From Episyrphus balteatus (taxonomy: Eukaryota; Arthropoda; Insecta; Diptera; Syrphidae): a stretch of DNA of 64,000 nucleotides. This document shows positions 19,911-30,680 of this stretch, piece by piece (the stretch's first letter is position 1; the number at the start of each line of letters is the position of its first letter). Under the pieces are notes generated by a model that was not told where the DNA came from, made no database searches, and worked only from the letters and a program-made list of their open reading frames with translations. The stretch spans positions 69,002,625-69,066,624 of the forward strand of contig NC_079134.1 in NCBI RefSeq assembly GCF_945859705.1, given 5' to 3'. Position numbers and translations under genes: made by a program.

Positions 19911-21486
19911 GAGGTACAACGGCTGGTCGATTACTGCAAAAGTAACAAACTACCATTGCTTGTGGGTTGCGACGCAAATGCGCATCACACAGCATGGGGT
20001 AGTACCGACATAAACAGAAGGGGTGAGTACCTTTTAGATTTTATATTGGAAAAATGTCTAGATATTTATAATGTGGGCAACACTCCCACTTTCGTAACTA
20101 GAATTAGACAAGAAGTCCTAGACATAACGTTTGGAACTTCTAACTTAGGTCAGCTGGTAGAAGGTTGGAGAGTATCCAATGAACCTTCCCTGTCTGATCA
20201 TAGAATAATTACATTCTCAATAACACGCCTTCTCACAGAGAACACCTCTGGAAGGAACCCTAAGAAAACCGACTGGAATCTTTATAAGAGTGCAATACAA
20301 ATCAATCTTGAAAGAATCGGTCCGGCTAGAACGACTAAAAGTCACCTTGAACTTGACCATATGGTTAATGAGTTTAGTGGAGCAATCAATGAGGCATTTG
20401 AACTCAGTTGTCCCATTAAACCAATCAAAAGTCAGAAAGATGCTCCTTGGTGGAGCAAAAATCTGTCGAAACAAAGATCAAAGGTTCGTAAACTGTTCAA
20501 TGAGGCAAAAAGAACTGGGGAGTGGGAAGGTTATACGGCAGAGTTGACAAGTTACAACAAAGAAATCAGAAAAGCAAAAAGAAATAGTTTTGTGAGTTTT
20601 TGTGAAAATATTACCGCTACTCCAGCTGCAGAGAGACTACACAAGGCTCTAGCGAAAGACAAAACCATTAAGTCGCTAGCGCTAAGATACAATGATGGTA
20701 GCTTTACTGAAAATGAAGAACAAAGGTCGACGCTGTTACTTAACACTCACTTCCCAGGCTCGCTTCCAATGACAGGAAATGTTATAGAAAGTACACCTTT
20801 CAAACTTAACAAAACAGACTGGAAGTTAGCTGCAGCTATCTGTTCAGGCAAAAGAATTGACTGGGCGATAAACACCTTTCAACCTTTTAAGTCACCAGGT
20901 GTCGATGGGTCAATCCCCAAGTATCTTTCAAGCTGAGGTAAATGCCATTGTAAAATGTGCAGAAATAAACCTCGAATTAAATCACCGGAATAAAAACATT
21001 GCCATTATGTCTGATAGTCAAGCTGCCCTAAAAGCACTTAAATCCTATGAAATCAACTCCAAGCTAGTATTGGAGTGTATAGGAAAACTTAACGAACTTG
21101 GCAAAATAAACAAAGTCACTCTCCACTGGGTTCCTGGGCACGTTGGTGTCCAGGGTAACGAGGAGGCGGACTCCTTAGCAAAAACGGGAGCAAATTCCCC
21201 TTTAATTTGACCCGAACCGTATTGCGGAATAGGAGAAAATGTCATTAAAAATAAAATAAAACTAGACGAGGAGTCCAGGAGAGCAAAAAACTGGGCAGAA
21301 CTACCAAAACTGAGACAAAGCGAAAATGCTCCTCGGGAACTACAACCGAGAGCGTTTCAAATCATGTATCAGTCTAAGTAGGAACAATCTCGGGTTAATC
21401 ACTGGGCTCCTCACGGGCCACTGTAAGTTATGAAGGAACCTACATATTTTGGGCTTAGTAAATAGTGCAACATGTAGATTCTGTAG
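19911..21486 (+). pseudogene. LOA/R1-like LINE with RT deleted
   Basis: After the insertion the endonuclease continues (LPLLVGCDANAHHTAWGS, then NVGNTPTF and SLSDHR), followed by the linker to the reverse transcriptase and its first motif (PFKSPGVDG at about 20888-20913). There an internal deletion removes the catalytic RT. The sequence resumes in RNase H: SDSQAALKAL and WVPGHVGVQGNEEADSLAK at about 21008-21185. Stops and frameshifts follow, and the zinc-like end (NSATCRFC) lies at about 21462-21485. The combination EN-RT-RNase H with the WVPGH motif is typical of the R1, LOA and I groups. The element is dead: catalytic RT absent and frame broken at 20936 and 21207. Confidence 0.85.
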
Positions 21487-22582
21487 CATTTGGCAAAGTC
21501 AAAAGCAACAACAATTTCCAAGACAAATTTGTTTACAACAACAATTTCAATGGGCTGGGCTGTCAAAACCTTAAGTAGCCATAAGTTTTGACAGTTCTCG
21601 ATACTGAGTTTTTTCTAATGATCATACCTTCTCTTTTTATACCATGCTCATCGTTGAAGTGATGCAATTTCTCCAATGAATTTTGTATTTTGTTCAGTTA
21701 GCATAAGCTGAAAAATAAGAAATGAATTAAATAAGAACAGAATTCTGAACAAAGATGGTTCTTTCAGAGTTATACGATTGGGGAACTTATTTCGCAGAAA
21801 GTTAACCAATTTACTTACTCTGTTCATTTAGTTGCCTTTAGAGTTGCTCCGCACTGCTTATGATAGATACATCTCCACTTAGTTTGTTAAGTAGTTCGGA
21901 TATAATCTTATTCAATTATAAACCTGCTTCAGCTGCATTTTCCAATTCCATTAAAAATAATAAAAACAAAAATTATAACCCATCTGAATTCCGACTTAAT
22001 TTTAAAACATTCTTACCTTTTCTATAGAAACAATTTGATCCTCTAAGTTCAAGCTTAGCTTTGTGCGAGATCAGTAAGCTTCGCTCGACAATATTTATTT
22101 TAACAGTAGAATTAATTGCCTCTCCTTGCGACATTGCGAAAGACAGTAGTAGCCAAATATATAAGTTGCTGATATTAACATATTACAGAGTACATCAAAT
22201 AGTTCGACAATTCTTGGGGATAAATTTTCAAAGAAATTCGTTTCCACTTGATGTATATAGTGTATAGTATCATGTGATCCACAATTAATTTCTTTTTCGC
22301 AAAACTCTTCTTGGTTTTGCTTCAAAAGGTTTTCCTGTTGCGGAATGGCACGATGTTGTTGCATTATTGCATATTCCATGATAATATGTCCCATGGAGGT
22401 TGATACCCACCGTGACAGTAGCCTCAGTCAAAACAAAATGGCGTTGCCCAAGTAACAATTTTACTTGCATAAGGTCCATTTTGTTCGATTCGACAAGCTA
22501 TAGTTTGTATACGTTTAGTTCAAGGCTTACTTACGCAAGTCATACATTTTGGAAAGAAAGGAGGTCTCTTTAAGGCTATCTG
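21487..22582. repeat. Segment X, copy 1
   Basis: This segment, together with 21456-21486, recurs almost unchanged at 22664-23790 (offset 1208) and again at 25683-26785 with small differences. It contains minus-strand exon relics of a coiled-coil gene and, from about 22450, the left end of repeat Y (CAAGTAACAATTTTACTTG). Its right junction runs from Y text into a second copy of LINE text at 22583. Confidence 0.85.
21628..22134 (-). pseudogene. Coiled-coil gene relic, copy 1
   Basis: Read on the minus strand, this has exon-like pieces separated by short introns. It starts at ATG 22134 (MSQGEAINSTVK) and, after a frameshift, ends in LEDQIVSIEK at a donor GTAAGA (22016). Next is a piece with MELENAAEA ending at 21924, then LLNKLSGDVSIISSAEQL up to a donor GTAAGT (21818). 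An intron of about 110 bases ends in TTTTTCAG at 21708, and a last exon runs to donor GTATG (21627). The pieces have the heptad-like, charged pattern of a coiled coil. In-frame stops and a frameshift show that it is decayed. I cannot name the gene; the same relic occurs at 22836-23342 and 25821-26336. Confidence 0.45.
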
Positions 22583-22694
22583 TTCTGTTCAGGCAAAAGA
22601 ATTGACTGGGCGATAAACACCTTTCAACCTTTTAAGTCACCAGGTGTCGATGGGTCAATCCCTTAGTAAATAGTGCAACATGTAGATTCTGTAG
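22583..22694 (+). pseudogene. Second copy of LINE ends
   Basis: 22583-22662 repeats 20843-20917 of the LINE (FKSPGVDG region). It jumps directly to the LINE 3' end (22663-22694 = 21455-21486), skipping the RNase H part. It marks the boundary between the two tandem units. Confidence 0.85.
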
Positions 22695-23790
22695 CATTTG
22701 GCAAAGTCAAAAGCAACAACAATTTCCAAGACAAATTTGTTTACAACAACAATTTCAATGGGCTGGGCTGTCAAAACCTTAAGTAGCCATAAGTTTTGAC
22801 AGTTCTCGATACTGAGTTTTTTCTAATGATCATACCTTCTCTTTTTATACCATGCTCATCGTTGAAGTGATGCAATTTCTCCAATGAATTTTGTATTTTG
22901 TTCAGTTAGCATAAGCTGAAAAATAAGAAATGAATTAAATAAGAACAGAATTCTGAACAAAGATGGTTCTTTCAGAGTTATACGATTGGGGAACTTATTT
23001 CGCAGAAAGTTAACCAATTTACTTACTCTGTTCATTTAGTTGCCTTTAGAGTTGCTCCGCACTGCTTATGATAGATACATCTCCACTTAGTTTGTTAAGT
23101 AGTTCGGATATAATCTTATTCAATTATAAACCTGCTTCAGCTGCATTTTCCAATTCCATTAAAAATAATAAAAACAAAAATTATAACCCATCTGAATTCC
23201 GACTTAATTTTAAAACATTCTTACCTTTTCTATAGAAACAATTTGATCCTCTAAGTTCAAGCTTAGCTTTGTGCGAGATCAGTAAGCTTCGCTCGACAAT
23301 ATTTATTTTAACAGTAGAATTAATTGCCTCTCCTTGCGACATTGCGAAAGACAGTAGTAGCCAAATATATAAGTTGCTGATATTAACATATTACAGAGTA
23401 CATCAAATAGTTCGACAATTCTTGGGGATAAATTTTCAAAGAAATTCGTTTCCACTTGATGTATATAGTGTATAGTATCATGTGATCCACAATTAATTTC
23501 TTTTTCGCAAAACTCTTCTTGGTTTTGCTTCAAAAGGTTTTCCTGTTGCGGAATGGCACGATGTTGTTGCATTATTGCATATTCCATGATAATATGTCCC
23601 ATGGAGGTTGATACCCACCGTGACAGTAGCCTCAGTCAAAACAAAATGGCGTTGCCCAAGTAACAATTTTACTTGCATAAGGTCCATTTTGTTCGATTCG
23701 ACAAGCTATAGTTTGTATACGTTTAGTTCAAGGCTTACTTACGCAAGTCATACATTTTGGAAAGAAAGGAGGTCTCTTTAAGGCTATCTG
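22695..23790. repeat. Segment X, copy 2
   Basis: The tandem partner of 21487-22582; I found no difference over the compared lines. It continues to the right into the complete repeat Y (23790 onward), whereas copy 1 is cut there. The near-identity means that the duplication is recent. Confidence 0.88.
22836..23342 (-). pseudogene. Coiled-coil gene relic, copy 2
   Basis: The same exon relics as 21628-22134, moved by 1208 bases with the same frameshift and stops. The duplication therefore happened after the gene had already decayed. Confidence 0.45.
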
Positions 23791-24032
23791 GAAGTGTTAA
23801 GAAGAAGCCTTGTAAAAATCAGTTAAAGAAGACCTTTATAAGACCTGTTTAACCGTTCTAAAGAAACCTTGTATTTTCAAGTGACAGAAGGCCTCTATAA
23901 GACCTGTTCCAAGAGGTTCTTGTAAGTATGCAATGTTTTTATCCTGCAGATATGCAATGTTTGTAACGCATTAGAAAAAAACATTGCATTTCAATGTGAG
24001 ATTTCAATTAGCTCCCAATTTTCCACTCATCT

Positions 24033-24748
24033 CAGCGATGCCAACTGAGGCATAATTATGCCTTTTAGGCATAATTTTATTAGCCAAGGCATTGAGGCTT
24101 ATTTTTTACCAAAAAGGCATAATTTTTTTTTTTCTTATAATTTTTTAAATATTTTGATAAAAAAGCTAAAAACTTATATTTTCTATATCTTTTAAATAAA
24201 GGTTGTTCGAAATTTTATATACAGAATTTGTTTTTACCATTTAACTCTTGGTAGTGTTTAATTTTTCGAAGAATTTTGTTCACACTAATCACTTTTACTA
24301 GAAAAGAATCTAATTTTGTTGCTGTAAAAAGGTCTTAAACGCTTGCAAATAGGCTAATATTTTTTATTGGTGAAAAAAATTGGACGCTAATTTCTTCGAA
24401 TTATATGAAGCAACGTCTTGAAATATTCCTTTCGAAGAAAAAAAGTTTCCGTTACATGACAAATAAGTTGCCTTTTCAATCGTCAGTTAGACTATCAGAA
24501 GAATAAATTTTATAAAAAATTTTATTCCTAGAAATAATCTCTATCTGAGGTTTATCTGACTATTGAAAAATTGGCCCTTAATGTATAAATTGATTAAATA
24601 AACATTTCGTTTTGTGTACTTGTGTACTTTTTGTATATAATTTTTAAGCATAAACTAAGAAATTTAAATTGAGCCATAATTTATTTGAAAAGGCATAATT
24701 TTTTTTTCAAGTGAGGCATAATTTTGACTGAACGGGTTGGCAACGCTG
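24033..24748. mobile_element. hAT MITE, 716 bp
   Basis: The ends are CAGCGATGCCAAC and GTTGGCAACGCTG. They are flanked by ACTCATCT on both sides (24025-24032 and 24749-24756), an exact 8-bp duplication. The paralogous Y copy at 27025-27032 has a single ACTCATCT and no insertion, so the empty site is in hand. CAGNG-type ends with an 8-bp duplication are diagnostic of hAT. Several GGCATAATT phrases lie inside; no ORF. Confidence 0.92.
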
Positions 24749-24762
24749 ACTCATCTTTAATA

Positions 24763-24836
24763 TTCGAGCATGGTCTACTGGTAAGATGCTGGCTTGGTAT
24801 GCAGAGGTACGTGGGATCGATTCCTGGCCGGGCCAT
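24763..24836 (+). repeat. tRNA-like segment in repeat Y, copy 2
   Basis: GGTCTACTGGTAAGATGC resembles a tRNA D arm (pol III A box), and GGATCGATTCC a T arm (B box), at tRNA spacing. The D stem pairs, the anticodon stem pairs for only three bases, and the acceptor stem does not pair well. An A-rich stretch follows. It is probably a tRNA-derived SINE-like module and not a working tRNA. Confidence 0.5.
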
Positions 24837-25405
24837 GTGATGAAAATAAAAAAATGTGTTCTTTTTCAATTAAAATAACATTCTCATCATTTCAGAACAA
24901 CAGAAAAAGCAAAAGGAAAAGAAACAAAATAGGAAAAAATTAAAATAAATAAAATAATATGCAGAAAATGCAAAACAGAAAAAATTAAAGAAAATAAAAA
25001 AAATGAAATAAAATTCAATAAATTCTCTTTTATTATGCATAAATTCAACATTTTCTACAACACCTTAAACCACTTCTATAAGGCCTTATTATAACATCCT
25101 AAGCAAGTAATCCGGCAAGTATGGGCGGCAAGTTGCTCTTCAATTTTTGCCTACTCGTTTTGTGATATTTTTTTACTTCAATGTCTGGACTTTTTCCTGC
25201 ATATTTGTAAGCCTATCAACAGTACTGGTTGTTTCTCCTTGTTGGTGCAGCCACATCGTTTCCTTCGATCTAAGTTTGTTTTTTGATGTTGAATATCCAA
25301 AAGTTCTGTTTTTGTACATAAGCAACATCTAATATTTACGATACCTTGAACAAATTTATCAGTTAACTAAGCATTCAATTACAAAAAAAATAAAACATTT
25401 TAAAC

Positions 25406-25607
25406 CTCAAACTTAGCCAAACTGGTTTGCATTTTCTATGCTCTTCATCACACTTAGTTCGAAGGCCCATAATATCAGTCTGCAGACGTTTTATTTCAGC
25501 ATTTTTACCTTCCAGGGATTTGGCTATGTCCAAACCGAACTCAGCCCTCATTTCATCTAATTTCGATTTGAGAACAAATTTTTATTGGCTTCTAGCTCTT
25601 CGTTCAT
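25406..25607 (-). pseudogene. Coiled-coil exon relic next to segment X3
   Basis: The minus strand encodes MNEELEANK and, after loss of one base, FGLDIAKSLEGKNAEIKRL then GLRTKCDEEHRKC, ending at a donor-like GTTTAA. The heptad spacing and charge pattern suggest a coiled coil. It lies 3' of the X3 exons on the same strand and may be a further exon of the same decayed gene. A 38-base inverted match with X3 (around 25812-25850) spans its start. Confidence 0.4.
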
Positions 25608-25682
25608 GGTATAAAAAGACAAGGTATGATCATTAGAGCCGCCATCTTACAAAATGGGGTAATAAGGTTTTGACGTTTGGCA

Positions 25683-26657
25683 TTTGGCAAAGTCAAAAGC
25701 AACAACAATTTCCAAGACAAATTTGTTTACAACAACAATTTCAATGGGCTGGGCTGTCAAAACCTTAAGTAGCCATAAGTTTTGACAGTTCTCGATACTG
25801 AGTTTTTTCTAATGATCATACCTTCTCTTTTTATACCATGCTCATCGTTGTCTTGTTGAAGTGATGCAATTTCTCCAATGAATTTTGTATTTTGTTCAGT
25901 TAGCATAAGCTGAAAAATAAGAAATGAATTAAATAAGAACAGAATTCTGAACAAAGATGGTTCTTTCAGAGTTATACGATTGGGGAACTTATTTCGCAGA
26001 AAGTTAACCAATTTACTTACTCTGTTCATTTAGTTGCCTTTAGAGTTGCTCCGCACTGCTTATGATAGATTAATCTCCACTTAGTTTGTTAAGTAGTTCG
26101 GATATAATCTTATTCAATTATAAACCTGCTTCAGCTGCATTTTCCAATTCCATTAAAAATAATAAAAACAAAAATTATAACCCATCTGAATTCCGACTTA
26201 ATTTTAAAACATTCTTACCTTTTCTATAGAAACAATTTGATCCTCTAAGTTCAAGCTTAGCTTTGTGCGAGATCAGTAAGCTTCGCTCGACAATATTTAT
26301 TTTAACAGTAGAATTAATTGCCTCTCCTTGCGACATTGCGAAAGACAGTAGTAGCCAAATATATAAGTTGCTGATATTAACATATTACAGAGTACATCAA
26401 ATAGTTCGACAATTCTTGGGGATAAATTTTCAAAGAAATTCGTTTCCACTTGATGTATATAGTGTATAGTGTATAGTATCATGTGATCCACAATTAATTT
26501 CTTTTTCGCAAAACTCTTCTTGGTTTTGCTTCAAAAGGTTTTCCTGTTGCGGAATGGCACGATGTTGTTGCATTATTGCATATTCCATGATAATATGTCC
26601 CATGGAGGTTGATACCCACCGTGACAGTAGCCTCAGTCAAAACCAAATGGCGGTGCC
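25683..26657. repeat. Segment X, copy 3
   Basis: It is colinear with copies 1 and 2, with about ten small differences (an inserted TCTTGT-like phrase near 25850, an extra TGTATAG unit near 26466 and a few substitutions). It is thus an older split than that between copies 1 and 2. It is followed directly by repeat Y. Confidence 0.85.
25821..26336 (-). pseudogene. Coiled-coil gene relic, copy 3
   Basis: The same exon pieces as 21628-22134: start at ATG 26336, donors GTAAGA and GTAAGT preserved, and TTTTTCAG acceptor preserved. The last exon contains GEIASLQQDNDEHG with two more residues than copies 1 and 2. It is frameshifted like the others, so the frameshift predates all three copies. The gene is not identified. 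Confidence 0.45.
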
Positions 26658-27605
26658 CAAGTAACAATTTTACTTGAATAAGGTCCATTTTGTTCGATTC
26701 GACAAGCCATAGTTTGTATACGTTTAGTTCAAGGCTTACTTACGCAAGTCATACATTTTGGAAAGAAAGGAGGTCTCTTTAAGGCTATCTTGAAGTGTTA
26801 AGAAGAAGCCTTGTAAAAATCAGTTAAAGAAGACCTTTATAAGACCTGTTTAACCGTTCTAAAGAAACCTTGTATTTTCAAGTGACAGAAGGCCTCTATA
26901 AGACCTGTTCCAAGAGGTTCTTGTAAGTATGCAATGTTTTTATCCTGCAGATATGCAATGCTTGTAACGCATTAGAAAAAACATTGCATTTCAATGTGAG
27001 ATTTGAATTAGCTCCCAATTTTCCACTCATCTTTAATATTCGAGCATGGTCTACTGGTAAGATGCTGGCTTGGTATGCAGAGGTACGTGGGATCGATTTC
27101 TGGCCGGGCCATGTGATGAAAATAAAAAAATGTGTTCTTTTTCAATTAAAATAACATTCTCATCATTTCAGAACAACAGAAAAAGCAAAAGGAAAAGAAA
27201 CAAAATAGGAAAAAATTAAAATAAATAAAATAATATGCAGAAAATGCAAAACAGAAAAAATTAAAGAAAATAAAAAAAATGAAATAAAATTCAATAAATT
27301 CTCTTTTATTATGCATAAATTCAACATTTTCTATAACACCTTAAACCACTTCTATAAGGCCTTATTATAACATCCTAAGCAAGTAATCCGGTTTGTGCAT
27401 TAGATAAACCCTCTGCAGGAAGACCTCCGTAAGGCCATTTTAAGTTGTTTGTCACAAGCTATTAGCTTGTCGATTACCTGTGAAGGAAAGTCCTATGCAA
27501 TTTCGGTAAAGTGTGCCAAAATGATTTGCATAAGACCTGTCCTTTTTGTTATGAAAGCCAAAAAATAGCTTGCGTTGACCCTTATGAAAGCTAAATTGTT
27601 ACTTG
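26658..27605. mobile_element. Repeat Y, complete copy
   Basis: It starts CAAGTAACAATTTTACTTG and ends TAAATTGTTACTTG; the inverted ends are similar over about 25 bases (AAGTAACAATTT, then CTTATGAAAGC / TTGAATAAGG). It has no insertion at the hAT site (27025-27032). The duplication is not resolved. It may have landed in the decayed gene whose Pro/Gln-rich exon lies to its right. The superfamily is unknown. Confidence 0.55.
27039..27112 (+). repeat. tRNA-like segment in repeat Y, copy 3
   Basis: Same as 24763-24836, with one change in the B box region (GATCGATTTC). The A and B boxes keep their spacing. Confidence 0.45.
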
Positions 27606-27760
27606 TGTGGTTTGAAGTTTGGCGGATGCATTCCCTGGTAGTATGGAGGAGGTTGCTGATGCTGTGGAGGTGGTTGGGAATTTTGTGGAGGAATAATGTG
27701 AGAAGGTGCCTGATGGTGCGGTTTCTGCTGTGGCGGAAGTTTTTTGCTGATGCTACATTT
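27606..27760 (-). pseudogene. Pro/Gln/His-rich exon relic
   Basis: The minus strand is open in a frame reading LPPQQKPHHQAPSH then PPQNSQPPPQHQQPPPYYQG and HPPNFKPH. This is low-complexity coding sequence that is unlikely to arise from AT-rich DNA. It is cut at 27605 by repeat Y. The segment X text across Y (minus strand from 26657) holds another aromatic/Pro piece (YQPPWD), so both may derive from one host exon split by Y. No start or splice sites could be fixed. Confidence 0.4.
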
Positions 27761-28226
27761 TGTACATCTGTAAAGCTTTATAAGAATAAAATTGTAATCA
27801 TGGTAAGAAGCTTCTAAGCATTTTTGTCTTGGATTCTTATAGGATTAAACGCTTCTCAACATCTTTATAGTGTGCTTATAAGTAATTTTCTCATCACACC
27901 TATAATCCCACTATAAGATACTCCTAAGAAATTTCTTAGAAGTATAAATATTAGCGTTTAGTTATAATTTTTAACCGTGGGTAGTAAACCAGTTTTATAG
28001 GTGCGAATAGCCCTTTGGGCTCGAAACCCGAAAGTAAAAATGTAAGTTGGGACGTACGCACCTCACAGAATGATTATCAAAAGAAAATTCGAAAAAAGAG
28101 TCAAGCCTCTTGAGGCTTCGTGTAATAGCTGACTTTGTGTGCTTCCGCAGCAACTTTAATTGGTAATTATGTGTATTTTCGTAAAAAATCATCTTCTGAT
28201 GCAGCCTGACGCCACCACCTCCCACG
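27761..28226. other. No gene; short repeats
   Basis: 27766-27960 is rich in CTTATA/TCCTAAG phrases like those of repeat Y. 28060-28140 matches 48599-48670 (TGATTATCAAAAGAAAATTS and GCCTCTTGAGGCTTCGTGTA), a dispersed repeat that the jockey-like LINE also landed in. 28140-28226 is the left flank (repeat W) of the hAT element. Confidence 0.5.
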
Positions 28227-30100
28227 CAGGGGCGTATACAGGTTTGCTTCTTGGGGGGGGTCATGCCAATTTTTTTTTTTTTTCAAAAGTTTTAATAGCA
28301 GGCATAAACCTGAAAATGGGCTTTTTGAATTATTAAACATTAAAATTTGTGCGTCTTGCATTTCGAATCGAAAAGTTCCGAATGTAGTTCTAAAAATAAC
28401 CAAACAAAAACGGTATGAGATTCGTTTAAGTTTAGAGTTAAGCCTTAAAGCCTAGAACGCTGCTGATGTGAAACGAAATTTTTCGTCGCTCTCCACGAGG
28501 ACAACGAAATGCTTGCGAAATCTGGACCGAAAAATACTCAAAAATTGCAAAACATAAATGAAAAAAAAAAAACACGCATCGCAGAAAGACATGCAATGAC
28601 AAAATGAACAACAAAAACAAGCAAAAAAACTCAAAATGTCATTTTTCCACACACAATGAATGTCCCCGGCAATTGTTTGTGTGCGAAAAAGAAGTTTAGA
28701 CTTTCAATTTCGTTGTCCCGAACAGCGTACTACAGAACGAAAAGTTGTTTCATTTTTGTATGGGATTTTTCGTTTCTTATCAGCAGCGTACTAGGCTTCA
28801 ATTTTGACCAATTGAGGCTATCCTCTCCTAAAAATAAAATGTGCTGTACGAGTACTTCGATTGAATAATTTGCCTTAAAACAACTGTTCATTGTTTTCCG
28901 CTAGCCCAGAAAGTTAAAATAAAAATCGTTTTTACTTAATAACAGTTTTAACTTTTGAGTTAAAAGTCTTCCTAACCTCAGGCAAACGAATCGCAAAGTT
29001 TTGTAAAAAAAATTGCATTGAAAATATAATTTTTTTTAAATTTTGTTTTAAAATTGTATGGGGATTTAAAATACCTCTATTAAAATAGTAAAGACAAAAA
29101 ATAATTTTGGCGATATTTTGGAATTCGTCCGTTTTCAGGTATTAATCAGCGGTTTACAATATAAAAAACATTCAGTTGTATTAATTAGATTAAGCCCTGC
29201 TTTTTCAATTGTCAGATAAACTATCAGAAGAATAAATGTCACTATAAAAAAAACTTTTATTCCTAGGAATAAGCTCTAACTTAGGTTTATCTAACTATTC
29301 AAAAAATTAGCCCTAAGTGATATTTAATAATAATATTTAAATTGCCTTAGATAAGGTTGCTTACATTGCTTCTATAATTGGCTGGCCATTGATGATTAAC
29401 AAATCGATAGTTGTTTCAAAAAATGCAACAGATCTAGCAAATTTAGTATGTACAAAATACTGTTATATTCTGTAAGCAAACAAAATTCACCAAATTTTAT
29501 CAGACGAATGTATTGAACAGGAACATTGCAAAATACTAAAAAGATTTGAGAAATGATATCCTCCTTTAACATTTTGCCGATGACGAATTTTATCAACAGA
29601 ATTGACCTCCACACAGCAAGGCCACAGAAAGCTTCCCTATTTAAAACATATTTTATTCACTTCATCATATAAAAAAATAGAGGATATGGCTGCTTCTTTT
29701 ATTTGCTGGTAAGCAGTGTCTTGTCCTTAAGATATTATTTTTGTGTACATACTAGATTCAATTTCTTTTAAAAAGCTTTGAATATAATACTTATCCGGAT
29801 TTTGTTTCCATACAAAACTCTACAGCTCAACTAATATTATCGAACGAATCAAAATAATCCTAATCCAGCATAGCGTTCGCTCAAAATATTACCACATCCC
29901 CAAAATTTGGTAAAATAGTTTGTTTGAATACCAAAAATTTTGTTTACTTTTAATTTTCGTTCATGTTCTAAAACTTCAACATTTTGAAAATAATCTTACT
30001 CAAGAGATTTCAGTATCACATAACAAATTCTTTTTTAAGTTCTGAGTTCTTGGGGGGGGGGTCATGACCCGGTGACCCCCCCCCCTTGTATACGCCGTTG
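28227..30100. mobile_element. hAT element, 1.87 kb, non-coding
   Basis: The ends are CAGGGGCGTATACAGG and, inverted, CAACGGCGTATACAAGG. Flanks are CTCCCACG (28219-28226) and CTCCCACG (30101-30108), an exact 8-bp duplication. An uninterrupted paralogue of the flanks is present, inverted, at 1880-1930. A G-run of 8-10 lies near both ends in inverted orientation. No transposase ORF remains; the interior carries the AGCCTAG MITE at 28449-28797 and AT-rich filler. Confidence 0.9.
28449..28797. mobile_element. AGCCTAG-ended MITE inside hAT
   Basis: The ends AGCCTAGAACGCTGCTGATG and the complement closing in CTAGGCT mark the element; flanks are TAA and TCA. Internal inverted similarity includes GAAACGAAATTTTTCG. 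Same family as 277-1818. Confidence 0.7.
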
Positions 30101-30108
30101 CTCCCACG

Positions 30109-30473
30109 AACAACATTCAACAAATAAAATTATAAATTTTTAAAATGAATTCCTGAAAATAATTCAAGAAAATAAGTGTAAACATTTTTTTTGTGAAAGT
30201 TAAATAAAATAAAACAATTTCAGTGAAAAAAAAAATAAATCTTCTCCTTTTTTTTTGTCGCAAATGCGAAACGTCATTCATTTTTTTGTTACTTTTTGTG
30301 CTAGGTTTTCGCTGCTCCGACTCGGGTGCAACTTTGGCTCCGTTTTCTCGGAGTGGAGACTTTTACCACACCAATACATATGTTATTGGCTCCGCAGTTA
30401 TTATAATTTCCGTACTAATTTGAGCCACCGCGCCGGACCGGACTCACTTCGGAACCGATTATTATTTCAAAAT
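30109..30473. repeat. Dispersed repeat W, inverted copy
   Basis: It carries, in inverted orientation, the W text of 1-276 and 1819-1900 and is continuous where the first copy is interrupted at 277-1818, so it serves as that element's empty site. The copia element begins right after it. No gene. Confidence 0.75.
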
Positions 30474-30478
30474 AAATT

Positions 30479-30680
30479 TGTTAACTTTAATAAATAAAAA
30501 GACAACCGACCTCTTTAAAGTAAACGAGAAAACTCATCATATATTATCCAAGAAGTAATATATAATAGGTATTTAGTATATAGTATAGATTTACAAAAGT
30601 GTTATAATTTGGTAAAGCTTTTAGAAGAGAGTTGCCAAGTTAGATAAATTATTTAAATCTTAATCCAATTTTGTTTAACA
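30479..30680 (-). repeat. Copia 3' LTR
   Basis: A 202-bp LTR starting TGTTAAC and ending GTTTAACA. The right LTR matches it with several indels and substitutions, so the element is old. The minus-strand text CTAAAAGTGGGAG just inside (30681-30693) is the polypurine tract. This LTR preserves the empty site TAGTA of the MITE present in the other LTR. Confidence 0.88.

Larger units (their letters stand above)
23658..25115. mobile_element. Repeat Y, copy 2, with hAT MITE inside
   Basis: It starts CAAGTAACAATTTTACTTGC (23656 onward) and is colinear with 26658-27390, except that it carries the 716-bp insertion at 24033-24748. The right end, TAATCCGG at about 25113, joins different sequence. Interior landmarks are repeated AAGRCCTNTATAAGACCTGT phrases and the tRNA-like segment. 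No transposase. Confidence 0.6.

Noticed and set aside
22061..22267. A plus-strand ORF of 68 codons found unchanged three times (also 23269 and 26263)
   Set aside because: It is conserved only because the whole segment X is duplicated; it lies antisense to the exon relics and has no recognisable domain.
24763..24836. A functional tRNA gene
   Set aside because: The acceptor stem does not pair, the anticodon stem is incomplete and the T arm has a changed loop.
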